NCBI GenBank assembly: GCA_021787445.1
Contig: JAJYLV010000011.1
Span: 1-41,873, forward strand
Length of the DNA stretch: 41,873 nucleotides
Origin: Chloroflexota bacterium
GTDB taxonomy: Bacteria > Chloroflexota > Limnocylindria > P2-11E
Direction: 5' to 3'
Shown here: in pieces, positions 1 to 8,145 of the stretch
How the letters are laid out: each line of letters opens with the position of its first letter
How positions within the stretch are numbered: the first letter of the stretch is position 1
Translations under genes and position numbers: made by a program
Notes under the pieces: generated by a model
Told to the model about the DNA's origin: nothing
Seen by the model: the letters and a program-made list of their open reading frames with translations, nothing else
Databases searched by the model: none

Positions 1-846
1 TTCTTCTGTCTGTCGCTCCGCCGCGGTCACGACATTCCTCAGCAGTAGCGCCGTCGTTACGGCTCCGACCCCGCCGGGGACGGGGCTGAGCGCGGCGGCC
101 ACGGCACTGACGGTCTCGGCGTCGACGTCACCGGTCAAACCCTGAGGGGTCACGTTGATGCCGGCGTCGATGACCGTCGCGCCGGGTTTGACCATCTCGC
201 CGGTCAGGAACCCGGCCCTCCCGACGCCGACCACGACGACGTCGGCCATGCAGGTGAACCGATCGATGCCGAGCGTCTGGCGGTGCGCGATCGTCACCGT
301 CGCGTCTTCCTTCAACAGGAGGTAGGCGACGGGGCGGCCGATGACCGTGCTCCGCCCGATGACGACGGCGTGGCGGCCGCGCGTCGGGACGTCGTAGAAG
401 CGCAGGAGCTCGATGACCGCCTCGGCCGTCGACGGCACGAAGCGCGGCCGCCCCTCGGCGAGCCACCCGACGCTGACGGGGTGCATCCCCTCGACGTCCT
501 TCTCGACGGCGATGTGGTCGACGATGTGCCCCTCGTCGAGCGCTCCCGGAAGCGGGGTCATGAGGATGATCCCGTGGACGGTCGCATCCGCGGCGAGCGC
601 GTCGAGGTCCCGCCGCAGCTCCTTCTCCTCGGTCTCGCGCGGGAGCGTGACCGTTCGGACGTGGATCCCCTCGGAGCGGCCGGTGCGCGCCAGCCGCTCG
701 GCGTACGTCAGCGCCGCCGGATCCGCTCCGACCGAGACCACCGCGAGGGCCGGCTGGACGCCTCGCGTAGCGAGCGCGCCGACGCGCTCGCGCGTCACGG
801 CGCGGAGGTGCTCCGCGACGGGCCGTCCATGGAGGAGGCGTGCCAT
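1..846 (-). CDS. folD: FolD, methylene-THF dehydrogenase/cyclohydrolase (3' end off window)
   Basis: Bifunctional cytosolic enzyme that oxidises 5,10-methylene-THF to methenyl-THF with NADP and hydrolyses it to 10-formyl-THF. Reading the minus strand from ATG at 846 gives an uninterrupted frame to base 1: N-terminal MARLLHGRPVAEHLR, the family stretch MTPLPGALDE, the nucleotide-binding stretch VIGRSTVIGRPVA and the C-terminal signature PVPGGVGAVTTALL. About 282 codons are present against a usual 280 to 290, so only a few C-terminal residues are missing. It starts 2 bases after the cyclodeaminase stop, so the two are co-transcribed. It has no stop inside the window. Confidence 0.93.
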   Translation of the reverse strand, partial: MARLLHGRPVAEHLRAVTRERVGALATRGVQPALAVVSVGADPAALTYAERLARTGRSEGIHVRTVTLPRETEEKELRRDLDALAADATVHGIILMTPLPGALDEGHIVDHIAVEKDVEGMHPVSVGWLAEGRPRFVPSTAEAVIELLRFYDVPTRGRHAVVIGRSTVIGRPVAYLLLKEDATVTIAHRQTLGIDRFTCMADVVVVGVGRAGFLTGEMVKPGATVIDAGINVTPQGLTGDVDAETVSAVAAALSPVPGGVGAVTTALLLRNVVTAAERQTEE

Positions 847-848
847 CG

Positions 849-1472
849 CTAGCGGGCGACCCGCGACTCGACGAACTGAAGGATCCGCGCGCGCTGCTCC
901 TCCGATCCGTCGATCGCGTGGTCGAGCTCCTCGGAGAGGGCCTTCACCTGTCCGGCGTCCTCGAGCGCCGCGAGGTTGATCATCACGTTGAGCGCGGCGC
1001 CTCGCAGCGCCGTCTCCGCCATGAGAGCTCCGACGCCGACGTCGCTCACGGTCGCGGACGAGGCGAGCGTCGTCGTCTGCTCGCACGCGTGAAGGAGCCG
1101 GCGTGCCGTTTTCGCGAGCTCGAGCGGGACACGCGCCGCGCCGAGCAGCCCGGTCTGGAGGCGCGCCTTGCGTGCCGCCTTCTCCTCGTCGCTCGAGCGC
1201 GGCATCTTCATCGCCTCGGCCACGCGCGCGAAGGCGGCGGTGTCGTCATCGACGAGGCGGAGGAAGTCGGCGTGGAGGCCCTCGAGCTCCTCGATGCGCA
1301 CGGTGAGATCCTCGCGTGCCTTCTTGGCCGAGATGCGAAGGACCATCGCGCACAGCGCGGCGCCGAGGGCGCCCGCGTACGCGGCCGCGCTCCCGCCGCC
1401 GGGGACGGGGCGGTCCGAGGCGAGGTCGTCGCTGAACGCGCGCAGGCTGCGATCGATCAGGCGGTCGGTCAT
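849..1472 (-). CDS. Cyclodeaminase/cyclohydrolase family protein (FTCD C-terminal type)
   Basis: A 207-residue stand-alone homologue of the cyclodeaminase half of formiminotransferase-cyclodeaminase, which converts 5-formimino-THF to methenyl-THF in the cytoplasm. The family signature is at the N-terminus: after SLRAFSDDLAS comes PVPGGGSAAAYAGALGAAL, where the Gly-rich turn contacts folate. The rest is helical, as expected for the fold. It is followed 2 bases later by folD, which would take methenyl-THF onward, so the pair forms a small one-carbon unit. No formiminotransferase half is visible. Some stand-alone members are methenyl-THF cyclohydrolases in other pathways, so the exact substrate is open. 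Confidence 0.88.
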   Translation of the reverse strand: MTDRLIDRSLRAFSDDLASDRPVPGGGSAAAYAGALGAALCAMVLRISAKKAREDLTVRIEELEGLHADFLRLVDDDTAAFARVAEAMKMPRSSDEEKAARKARLQTGLLGAARVPLELAKTARRLLHACEQTTTLASSATVSDVGVGALMAETALRGAALNVMINLAALEDAGQVKALSEELDHAIDGSEEQRARILQFVESRVAR

Positions 1473-1496
1473 GGAGCCGCCCCAGTATCATTGATG

Positions 1497-1511
1497 CGCC
1501 GGCGACCGGCG
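1497..1511. other. Small GC hairpin in metE-like leader
   Basis: CGCCGG and CCGGCG pair around a 3-base CGA loop. It lies in the 80-base divergent gap between the cyclodeaminase and the first MetE-like gene. A -10-like TATCAT sits at 1486-1491 on the plus strand. No function is evident, and no S-box or cobalamin riboswitch is recognisable. Confidence 0.3.
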
Positions 1512-1552
1512 GAGACCCGCTTGGTGTGCCTTCCGGCCCGAGCGAGGTTCGC

Positions 1553-2527
1553 ATGAAGACCACCGTCATCGGCGCGTTCCCCAAGATCTCGGACGACCAG
1601 GCGGGTCAGGAGCTTCGCCGCGCCCTGCATCGTTTCGATCGCCGTGAGATCGACGCGAATGCCCTCGACGAGGTGTACGACGCGACGACGCGGCGCGCGA
1701 TGGCCGAGCTCGAGGCGGCCGGCGTCGACGTCATCAACGACGGCGAGATCCGGTGGGACGACCTCTTCTCCGTGTTCGCGCGTGCGTGGGGCGGCGTCGC
1801 GCGCGGTCCGCTCGAGCGCTTCTACGACAACAACACGTACTTCCGGCAGCCGGTCATCTCGAAGCCCATCACGACCCACGGCCGGACGCTCGCGAGCGAC
1901 TTCAAGCTCGCGCGTGCCGCCGCGAGGGCGGAGCTCAAGGCGGCGGTGTGCGGGCCGCTGTCCTTCGCGACGCTCACGGCGGAGGACCGCGCGTACAAGA
2001 CGCTCGAGGAGCGCACGCTCGCCGTGGCCGACGCGCTCGCCGCGGAGATCCGCGGCCTCGGCGCCGCGGGGGCGCGGCTCGTCGACGTCGAGGACCCCGC
2101 CGTCGTCGCTCGTCCCGACCTCATCGGCCTCGCGCGCGCGGCGTACGAGCGCCTCGCGGCATCCGGAGTGCCGCTCGCGCTCCACGCCTACTTCTTCCCG
2201 GCGGATGCGGTCCTGGGCGAGCTCGCGACGTTCCCGGTGCAGCAGGTCGGGGTCGACCTGCGGAGCCGCGAGACGCAGGCGCTCGCCGCGCTCGGAAAGC
2301 TCCAGGGGAAGACGGTCGTCCTCGGCGCCGTCGACGCGCGGAACACGCGCCTCGAGACCGCCGATGAGGTGGCGCGGACCGTGGATGCCGCCGTCCGCGC
2401 CCTCGACGCGGACCACGTCTGGGTGGCGCCGACTACCGGGCTCGAATACCTGCCGCACGACGTCGCGGCGAAGAAGCTCGCGGTGCTCGTCGAGGGGACG
2501 CGCGCCGCAGTGGGGGTGGCGGCGTGA
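1553..2527 (+). CDS. MetE-like TIM-barrel protein lacking the zinc site
   Basis: A 324-residue homologue of the cobalamin-independent methionine synthase barrel. The ATG at 1553 (GAGGTTCGC before it) is preferred over the in-frame GTG/ATG region at 1526 because conservation begins at MKTTVIGAFP. The four zinc ligands that bind homocysteine in the family are not conserved: the His-x-Cys site reads LALHAYFF (Tyr213 where Cys is expected), and the last Cys site reads VAPTTGLEYL (Thr295). It therefore resembles the catalytically silent N-terminal half of MetE. It overlaps the next gene by 4 bases (GTGA). It may bind folate or another methyl donor for its partner; that is inference. Confidence 0.82.
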   Translation: MKTTVIGAFPKISDDQAGQELRRALHRFDRREIDANALDEVYDATTRRAMAELEAAGVDVINDGEIRWDDLFSVFARAWGGVARGPLERFYDNNTYFRQPVISKPITTHGRTLASDFKLARAAARAELKAAVCGPLSFATLTAEDRAYKTLEERTLAVADALAAEIRGLGAAGARLVDVEDPAVVARPDLIGLARAAYERLAASGVPLALHAYFFPADAVLGELATFPVQQVGVDLRSRETQALAALGKLQGKTVVLGAVDARNTRLETADEVARTVDAAVRALDADHVWVAPTTGLEYLPHDVAAKKLAVLVEGTRAAVGVAA

Positions 2528-3507
2528 GCGGGGTCCTTCTCACGACGACGGTCGGCTCCTTCGGGAAGCCGGAGTACCTGCAGAAGGCGCGGAACGCTTT
2601 CTCGCGCGGCAAGCTGTCGCGCGACGAGCTCACCGCGCTCGAGCGCCAGGCGACGAAGGAGTGGATCCGACGACAGGAGGACATCGGCCTCGACATCCTC
2701 GTCGACGGCGAGATGTACCGCGGCGACATGGTCGCGTATTTCGCCGACCTCATCGAGGGGTACCGCGAGGGCGGCCTCGTACGCTCGTACGGCAACCGCT
2801 ACTACCACAAGCCGATCATCGCTTCGACGGTGTCGCGGCCGAAGCCGATGACGGTCGACTGGTTCCGTTACGCGCAGGCGCTCACCGATCGTCCGGTGAA
2901 GGGGATGCTCACCGGCCCCTACACGATGCTCGACTGGTCCTTCAACGAGGCGTACCGCACGCGGCGCGACGCCGCGCTCGCTCTCGCGGAGGTCGTCCGT
3001 CAGGAGGCCGAGGACCTCGAGAAGGCGGGGGCGAAGTACATCCAGATCGACGAGCCGGCGATCCACGCGCGCCCCGAGGAGATCGGCATCGCCATCGAGG
3101 CGATGGGCATCGTGACGCAGAACCTCAAGGCCAAGACGATCTCGCACATCTGCTACGGCGACTTCGCCGCGATCTACCCGCAGGTCCTGGGGCTGCCCGT
3201 CGACCAGCTCGACCTCGCGATGTCGAACTACGAGTACCGCTGGCTCGACCTGTTCGACACGCACCCGTTCACGAAGGAGCTCGCCATCGGGATCGTCGAC
3301 GTGCACAAGCACGAGCTCGAGAGCGTCGACGAAGCGGCGGCGGGGATCCGCAAGGGGCTGCGGTACGTCACCGCCGACAAGCTGTACCCGCACCCCGACT
3401 GCGGTCTCAAGACGCGCACGGTCGAGGAGACGATCGACAAGTGCCGCGTCGTCGTCGAGGCGGCGAAGAAGGTGCGCGCGGAGCTGAAGGAGAAGGTCCC
3501 GGCCTAG
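2524..3507 (+). CDS. Core methionine synthase-like (MetE C-terminal type) with complete zinc site
   Basis: A 327-residue cytosolic barrel of the MetE C-terminal family, expected to transfer a methyl group to homocysteine or a related thiol. All probable zinc ligands are visible: His208 and Cys210 (TISHICYGDF), Glu237 (MSNYEYRW) and Cys293 (YPHPDCGLKTR). VDGEMYRGDM and IQIDEPAI are further family motifs. Start GTG at 2524 overlaps the upstream TGA. Full-length MetE is about 750 residues; here the N-terminal half is absent and a zinc-less paralogue is encoded next door. Methyl donor (methyl-THF, a corrinoid protein or other) cannot be told from sequence. Confidence 0.85.
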   Translation: MSGVLLTTTVGSFGKPEYLQKARNAFSRGKLSRDELTALERQATKEWIRRQEDIGLDILVDGEMYRGDMVAYFADLIEGYREGGLVRSYGNRYYHKPIIASTVSRPKPMTVDWFRYAQALTDRPVKGMLTGPYTMLDWSFNEAYRTRRDAALALAEVVRQEAEDLEKAGAKYIQIDEPAIHARPEEIGIAIEAMGIVTQNLKAKTISHICYGDFAAIYPQVLGLPVDQLDLAMSNYEYRWLDLFDTHPFTKELAIGIVDVHKHELESVDEAAAGIRKGLRYVTADKLYPHPDCGLKTRTVEETIDKCRVVVEAAKKVRAELKEKVPA

Positions 3508-3516
3508 CGGCCGTTC

Positions 3517-4665
3517 CTAGCGGCCGTAGAGCTCGAGCACCTCGCGGCGGAAGGGCACGTTCGCCTTCTCGCGCAGCTTCTCGAACTCCTCGAAGTCCCA
3601 CTCGCCGACGAACGTCACGGCGACGCCCGTCTGGCCCATGCGTCCGGTGCGACCGACGCGGTGGGTGAACGTATCGGTGTCCTCCGGCAGGTCGAAGTTC
3701 ACGACATGCGATATGTCATCGATGTGGAGCCCCCGCGCGGCGACGTTGGTCGCGACGACGATGGGGATCTCGCCCGATCGGAACCGTTCCAGCGTGCGCT
3801 CGCGTTCGCGCTGCGAGAGGTCGCCGTGGAGCGCCTCGACCTTGCGGCCCCGCCGCTGGAGCGCTCGCACCAGCTCGTCGACGCCGCGCTTGGTGTGACG
3901 GAACACGAGGACCTGGTCGAACTCCGCCCGCCCGAGCAGCTCCTCGAGCGCGCGGACCTTGTCCTGTTCGAGGACCTCGACCCACAGCTGCTCGACGGTG
4001 TCGACCGTCTGCCTCTCGGGGTCGATCGCGATCGAGACGGCGTCGCGGGTGAAGCGGCCGGCGAGGTCGCGCACCTCCCACGGCAGCGTCGCGCTGAAGA
4101 GCGCCGTCTGCCGCCGCTCCGGTACGCGCCGCAGCAGCCGCCGCACGTCGGGGACGAATCCCATGTCGAGGAGGCGGTCGGCCTCGTCGAGGATGACGAT
4201 CTCGATGCCGCGGAGGTCGAGCGTGCCGCGCTCGATGTGGTCGAGGAGGCGGCCCGGCGTGCCGACGACGACGCCGACGCCGCGGCGGAGCGCGCGGTCC
4301 TGGGGGTTGTACGAAACGCCGCCGTAGATCGCGAGCTCGTGCGCGCTGCGGTACTTCCCGAGCGCGCCGAACTCGCGCGTCACCTGGACCGCGAGCTCGC
4401 GGGTCGGAACAACGACGAGCGCCTGGGGCCTCTTCGCTCCGGCCTCGATGCGGCCGAGGATGGGGATGGCGAACGCGGCCGTCTTGCCGGTGCCGGTCTG
4501 GGCCTGGGCGAGCAGGTCCCGGCCGCTCTCGAGGATGGGGATGGCCTGCTCCTGGACGGGGGTGGGGGTCATCCAGCCGAGGTCGTCGATCGCGCGAATG
4601 ACGTCGGGGTGGATACGCAGGTCGTCGAAGGGCGAGCGAGTGACGCTCCGTTCGGCTATCGCCAG
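3517..4665 (-). CDS. DEAD-box ATP-dependent RNA helicase
   Basis: Cytosolic RNA helicase with the full motif set: Q motif (FDDL then GWMTPTPVQ), motif I AQTGTGKT, Ia PTRELA, Ib TPGRL, II DEAD, III SAT, V ARGLHID, VI HRVGRTGR. The first ATG (4572) would cut the Q motif. I extend to a CTG at 4665, which has AAGGAG 6 bases upstream and gives 382 residues starting MAIAERSVTRSPFDD. It ends just after VLELYGR, so it is a minimal core without the long tail of DeaD or RhlE. It lies downstream of deoC on the same strand across an 88-base structured gap, and converges with the MetE-like gene. Confidence 0.93.
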   Translation of the reverse strand: MAIAERSVTRSPFDDLRIHPDVIRAIDDLGWMTPTPVQEQAIPILESGRDLLAQAQTGTGKTAAFAIPILGRIEAGAKRPQALVVVPTRELAVQVTREFGALGKYRSAHELAIYGGVSYNPQDRALRRGVGVVVGTPGRLLDHIERGTLDLRGIEIVILDEADRLLDMGFVPDVRRLLRRVPERRQTALFSATLPWEVRDLAGRFTRDAVSIAIDPERQTVDTVEQLWVEVLEQDKVRALEELLGRAEFDQVLVFRHTKRGVDELVRALQRRGRKVEALHGDLSQRERERTLERFRSGEIPIVVATNVAARGLHIDDISHVVNFDLPEDTDTFTHRVGRTGRMGQTGVAVTFVGEWDFEEFEKLREKANVPFRREVLELYGR

Positions 4666-4680
4666 GGAGGTCTCCTTATA

Positions 4681-4741
4681 TGACGAACGGGCCTGGATCC
4701 ATCGGATCCGGCCCGCCCCGCCGAAAGATCGATGTTCGTCA
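4681..4741 (-). promoter_or_regulatory. Structured leader/terminator between deoC and helicase
   Basis: TGACGAAC (4681-4688) and GTTCGTCA (4734-4741) form a perfect 8-bp outer inverted repeat. Inside, 4688-4715 is a strong hairpin in which CGGGCC/GGCCCG and GGATCC/GGATCC pair around an ATC loop with one bulged T. On the minus strand the hairpin is followed by TTCGTCATATAAGGAG, a weak U-run followed by the helicase ribosome-binding site. It could terminate deoC transcripts or be a regulatory 5' leader of the helicase mRNA. Confidence 0.5.
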
Positions 4742-4753
4742 GCCGAAAGTGTA

Positions 4754-5473
4754 TCAGGTCTCGCCGCGGCGCTCGCGCAGCTCCTGAAGGATCGTCGCGG
4801 TCGACGACGTCCCGAGGCGGTCGGCCCCGGCGGCGATCATCGCGAGCGCCTCGTCGAGCGTACGGATGCCGCCGGCGGCCTTCACTCCCACGCCCGCTCC
4901 GACGATCGAGCGCAGGAGGCGGACGTCCTCGACGGTCGCGCCCTCCGGGCCGAATCCGGTCGAGGTCTTGACGAAGTCCGCGCCCGCGGCGACCGCGATC
5001 TGCGCCGCGATCGCCTTCTGGGCGTCGTCGAGGTACGCGCACTCGAGGATCACCTTCACGGTCGCCTCGCTCGCGTGCCCGACGCCGACGACGGAGGCGA
5101 TCTCGCGCTCGACCGTCGCGTAGTCGCGCTCGATGAGCGCGCCGATGTTGATGACCATGTCGAGCTCGGCCGCGCCGTCCTTGAGCGCCTGGAGCGAGGT
5201 GCCGACCTTGACCTCCGGCGCCTGCCCGCCGTGCGGGAACCCGACGACGGTGGAGGTCCGGACGCCGGAGTCCTTGAGGAGCCGCACGCAGTCCGGGACG
5301 TAGAACGGCTTCACGCACACGCTCGCGATGCGCTCGCGGCGGGCGACCGTGCAGCCCTCGACGACGTCGCGCTCCGTCTGGGTCGGCTTGAGGACGGCGT
5401 GGTCGATCATCGCCGCGAGCTCGGGAACGGAGGGGAGCGGTACGGCCTCCCTCTCCAGGTCCTGAAGGTCCAC
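4754..5473 (-). CDS. deoC: Deoxyribose-phosphate aldolase
   Basis: Class I aldolase that cleaves 2-deoxyribose-5-phosphate to acetaldehyde and glyceraldehyde-3-phosphate in deoxynucleoside salvage. At 239 residues it has the usual length. The catalytic residues are recognisable: Asp in ELDMVINIG, the Schiff-base Lys in FVKTSTGFG and the second Lys in VGVKAAGGIRT. The phosphate-binding end GTSSTATIL is intact. Start is GTG at 5473 with AGGAGG a few bases upstream. It is divergent from the site-2 protease gene with only 35 bases between starts. No other nucleoside-catabolism gene is nearby. Confidence 0.95.
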   Translation of the reverse strand: MDLQDLEREAVPLPSVPELAAMIDHAVLKPTQTERDVVEGCTVARRERIASVCVKPFYVPDCVRLLKDSGVRTSTVVGFPHGGQAPEVKVGTSLQALKDGAAELDMVINIGALIERDYATVEREIASVVGVGHASEATVKVILECAYLDDAQKAIAAQIAVAAGADFVKTSTGFGPEGATVEDVRLLRSIVGAGVGVKAAGGIRTLDEALAMIAAGADRLGTSSTATILQELRERRGET

Positions 5474-5495
5474 GGTCGCCTCCTATTCTCGCTGT

Positions 5496-5501
5496 TACCC
5501 T
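5496..5501 (+). promoter_or_regulatory. Candidate -10 box 7 bases before the S2P start
   Basis: TACCCT lies 7 bases before the ATG at 5509, and there is no Shine-Dalgarno. Transcription would begin at or beside the start codon, giving a leaderless mRNA. It is one of six such cases in the window. Confidence 0.35.
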
Positions 5502-5508
5502 CCTCGGC

Positions 5509-6660
5509 ATGCCAGGGTCGATCGCCATCGCCCGCGTCTTCGGTATCGACATCCGTATCCACCTGTCGTGGTTCCTCATCTTCGGCCTCCTGCTCTTCAC
5601 GCTGTCCGATCCCACCGGTGGGTTGTTCCGGAGCCTGCGGCCGACGTGGTCGGACCAGAAGCTCGTCATCGTCTCGGCGGTCACGGCGCTCCTCTTCTTC
5701 GCCTCCGTCCTGAGCCACGAGCTCGCGCACGCGCTCGTCGCCCGCGCCTTCCGTATGCCCGTCTCGTCGATCACGCTCTTCCTGCTCGGCGGCGTCGCGA
5801 ACCTCGCGAAGGAGCCGCCGAGCGCACGCGCCGAGTTCCTCATGGCGGCGGCGGGGCCGGCGACGAGCCTCGTCCTCGGCGGCATCGGCATCGCGATCGC
5901 GGGGTTCGGCAGCGGCGTCGTGACCGAGTTCTCCGCCCTCGATCCCGTCCTCGTCATCGCGAACTACCTCGGCTACATCAACGTGGCGCTCGCGATCTTC
6001 AACATGATCCCCGGGTTCCCGCTCGACGGCGGGCGCGTGCTCCGCTCGATCGTCTGGGGCATCGCGCACGATCGCGCGCGCGCGACCGGCGTCGCCGCGC
6101 GCGGCGGCCAGCTCGTCGCAGGTCTGCTGCTCCTCTTTGGGATCTGGCGGATCTTCGCCGAGAACGACGCGTTCGGCGGGGTCTGGATGGGCATGATCGC
6201 GTACTTCCTCTACAACGCCGCGTCGAGCAGCCTCGAGCAGGAGCGCGTCGCGAGCGCCGTCAGCGGCGCGACGGTCGGGCCGCTCATGGCGCAGCAGTTC
6301 CTCTCCGTGCACCCGCGGACGCCCCTCGCGGAGCTCGTGTACGGACACCTCGTGCCGCACAACGCGCGCGCCGTCGCCGTCGTCGACGGCGACCGCCTCA
6401 CCGGGCTCGTCACCATCGCCGACCTCCAGAAGGTCGATCAGGCGGCGTGGCCGCAGACGCCCGTCGAGGAGGTCATGACCCCCGCCGCTCAGCTGCCTGC
6501 GGTGTCGCCGACGACGAAGCTCATGGGCGCGATCGAGGCCTTCGCCGCGAGCGCGCTCCCGGTGCTCCCGGTGATGGACGCCGGCAGGCTCGTGGGGATG
6601 CTCGACCGTGAAGCGGTCGCGAGCTACATCCGGATGCGCGAGTCGCTGGGGCTCCGCTGA
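5509..6660 (+). CDS. Site-2 protease (M50 family) with C-terminal CBS pair
   Basis: A 383-residue membrane zinc protease of the SpoIVFB-like group. The zinc site is SHELAH (His70, Glu71, His74), and the third ligand Asp173 is in FPLDGGR. Six or so hydrophobic segments cover residues 15 to 230. Residues about 250 to 375 form two CBS repeats (VMTPAAQLPAV, LPVMDAGRLVGML), which usually bind adenosyl nucleotides and gate activity. The family cleaves membrane-bound regulators; no anti-sigma factor substrate is encoded nearby. Its TGA overlaps the next ATG by one base, so it is coupled to the YetF-like gene. Confidence 0.92.
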   Translation: MPGSIAIARVFGIDIRIHLSWFLIFGLLLFTLSDPTGGLFRSLRPTWSDQKLVIVSAVTALLFFASVLSHELAHALVARAFRMPVSSITLFLLGGVANLAKEPPSARAEFLMAAAGPATSLVLGGIGIAIAGFGSGVVTEFSALDPVLVIANYLGYINVALAIFNMIPGFPLDGGRVLRSIVWGIAHDRARATGVAARGGQLVAGLLLLFGIWRIFAENDAFGGVWMGMIAYFLYNAASSSLEQERVASAVSGATVGPLMAQQFLSVHPRTPLAELVYGHLVPHNARAVAVVDGDRLTGLVTIADLQKVDQAAWPQTPVEEVMTPAAQLPAVSPTTKLMGAIEAFAASALPVLPVMDAGRLVGMLDREAVASYIRMRESLGLR

Positions 6661-7169
6661 TGTTCGTCTTCGGCGTCGCGTGGTGGGAGCTCATCGTCCG
6701 TGCCGTCGTCGTCTACGTCGTGTTCTTCGCGGCGCTGCGGATCCTCGGGAAGCGCCAGCTCGGGCAGCTCGCGATCCACGATCTCGTGTTCCTGCTCCTC
6801 GTCTCCAACGCCGTGCAGCCGGCGATCACCGGGCCGGACACCTCTCTCGCGGGCGGCATCGTCATCGTCGCCACGCTCGGCGCCCTCAACCTCGTCGTCG
6901 GACGCCTCGAGATGTTCCGCTTCTTCCAGCGCCTCCTCCTTTCGAGCCCGACCGTCGTCATCCAGCACGGCAAGTACCTAGAGGACGCCCTCCGCCACGA
7001 GCAGGTCGAGCGCGACCTCGTCGAGGCGTCGATCCGCGAGCACGGCCTCGAGAACGTGAGCGAGGTCGAGCTCGGAGTCCTCGAGGTCGACGGCACGATC
7101 AGCATCGTTCCCAGCGGGGGGAGGACCTTCCGCACGCGCCACCGCGTGCGGGCGATCAAGCGGCCCTAG
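6660..7169 (+). CDS. DUF421/YetF-like membrane protein
   Basis: A 169-residue protein with about three N-terminal transmembrane helices (residues 8 to 80, including the family stretch RILGKRQLGQLAIHDLVFLLL). A soluble C-terminal DUF421 domain follows, with TVVIQHGKYLEDALRHEQV and a closing immunoglobulin-like strand region ending FRTRHRVRAIKRP. Function in the family is poorly known; Bacillus members are linked to spore germination or membrane stress. It is translationally coupled to the site-2 protease. Its TAG overlaps the TAG of the convergent mogA by the tetranucleotide CTAG. Confidence 0.88.
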   Translation: MFVFGVAWWELIVRAVVVYVVFFAALRILGKRQLGQLAIHDLVFLLLVSNAVQPAITGPDTSLAGGIVIVATLGALNLVVGRLEMFRFFQRLLLSSPTVVIQHGKYLEDALRHEQVERDLVEASIREHGLENVSEVELGVLEVDGTISIVPSGGRTFRTRHRVRAIKRP

Positions 7170-7678
7170 ACGCTCCGGCCCCTCGCGTGGCCGCCCTCGC
7201 CGCTCTCGCCGGCGAGCAGCTCGACGGCGTGCGAGAGCACCGGCAGGAGCACGTCGAGCGACTCGCGCACCGCGCGCGGGGACCCCGGCAGGTTGACGAC
7301 GAGCGTCGCCCCGGCGGCGCCCGCGATGCCGCGCGACAGCATCCCGTGCGGTGTCTTCGCGAGCGACGTGGCGCGCAGCGCCTCGGCGATCCCCGGCACC
7401 TCGCGGTCGATGACGCGGCGCGTCGCCTCGGGCGTGACGTCGTTCGGCGAGAGGCCGGTCCCGCCCGTCGTCAGCACCACGTTGGCTCCGAGGACGATGG
7501 CCTCGCGGATGGCGAGCGCGATCTTGCCGGCGTCGTCGGGGACGAGCGCGCTCGAGACGACGGCGATGCCCGCGCTCTCGAGCACCTCGCGCATCGCGGG
7601 ACCGCTCTCGTCGGGCCGCTGCCCGCGCGCGCCCTTCGTGCTCGCGGTGATGACAGCGGCGCGGATGGGCGTCGTCAC
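7166..7678 (-). CDS. mogA: Molybdopterin adenylyltransferase MogA/MoaB
   Basis: A 170-residue cytosolic enzyme that adenylates molybdopterin before molybdate insertion. Diagnostic motifs are VLTTGGTGLSPNDVTPEAT (MPT and ATP binding, with the conserved Asp) and VVNLPGSPRAVRESL. The GTG start at 7678 overlaps the moaC TGA. It is the last gene of moeA-moaC-mogA, all read leftward. MogA and MoaB are hard to separate by sequence, so the symbol is the functional one. The C-terminal tail ESGEGGHARGRSV is disordered. Confidence 0.92.
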   Translation of the reverse strand: MTTPIRAAVITASTKGARGQRPDESGPAMREVLESAGIAVVSSALVPDDAGKIALAIREAIVLGANVVLTTGGTGLSPNDVTPEATRRVIDREVPGIAEALRATSLAKTPHGMLSRGIAGAAGATLVVNLPGSPRAVRESLDVLLPVLSHAVELLAGESGEGGHARGRSV

Positions 7679-8145
7679 TCGAGGCGGATGTGCCCGCTCT
7701 TGCCGCCGGCCTTCTCGACGAGGCGCACATCCGTGAGGCGCGCGCCGCGCTCGACGGCTTTCAGCATGTCGTAGAGGGTGAGGCCCGCGACGGCGGCGGC
7801 GGTCAGCGCTTCCATCTCGACGCCGGTCTGCGCCGTCGTCGCCGCTCTCGCCTCGATCGCGATGCCTTCGTCCTCGACGGTGAGGTCGACGCCGACGTGC
7901 GAGAGGGGCAGCGGGTGCGTCAGCGGGATGAGCTCGCTCGTCCTCTTCGCGGCCATGATCCCCGCGACGCGCGCGACGGCGAGGACGTCGCCCTTGGGGG
8001 TCTTCCCCTCGCGGATGAGCTCGATCGTCGGGCCGGAGAGGCGCAGGTAGGCGCGCGCGACCGCGTAGCGCTCCGTCGTCGGCTTCGCGCCGACGTCGAC
8101 CATCCGCGCGGCGCCTCTGTCGTCGAGGTGGGTGAGCTTCTTCAA
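7675..8145 (-). CDS. moaC: Cyclic pyranopterin monophosphate synthase MoaC
   Basis: MoaC turns the cyclic intermediate made by MoaA from GTP into cPMP, the first stable molybdenum cofactor precursor. Reading from TTG at 8145 gives 156 residues starting (M)KKLTHLDDRGAARMVDVG. That start overlaps the moeA TGA as TTGA, and no ATG exists near the family N-terminus. Active-site stretches KRTSELIPLTHPLPLSH, TGVEMEALTA and DMLKAVERGA are intact; Thr replaces the more usual Cys in LCHPL. No moaA, moaE or moaD is in the window. The longer open frame running past 8145 is a shadow of moeA. Confidence 0.93.
   Translation of the reverse strand: MKKLTHLDDRGAARMVDVGAKPTTERYAVARAYLRLSGPTIELIREGKTPKGDVLAVARVAGIMAAKRTSELIPLTHPLPLSHVGVDLTVEDEGIAIEARAATTAQTGVEMEALTAAAVAGLTLYDMLKAVERGARLTDVRLVEKAGGKSGHIRLE

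Noticed and set aside
1469-2458. Long minus-strand frames opposite the MetE-like pair
   Set aside because: They repeat Arg/Glu/Asp-rich composition, have no recognisable motif and lie opposite genes with clear family motifs.
3503-3527. Direct repeat CCTAGCGGCCGT twice, 13 bases apart
   Set aside because: It contains the two convergent stop codons and looks like local duplication; no pairing or terminator logic is visible.
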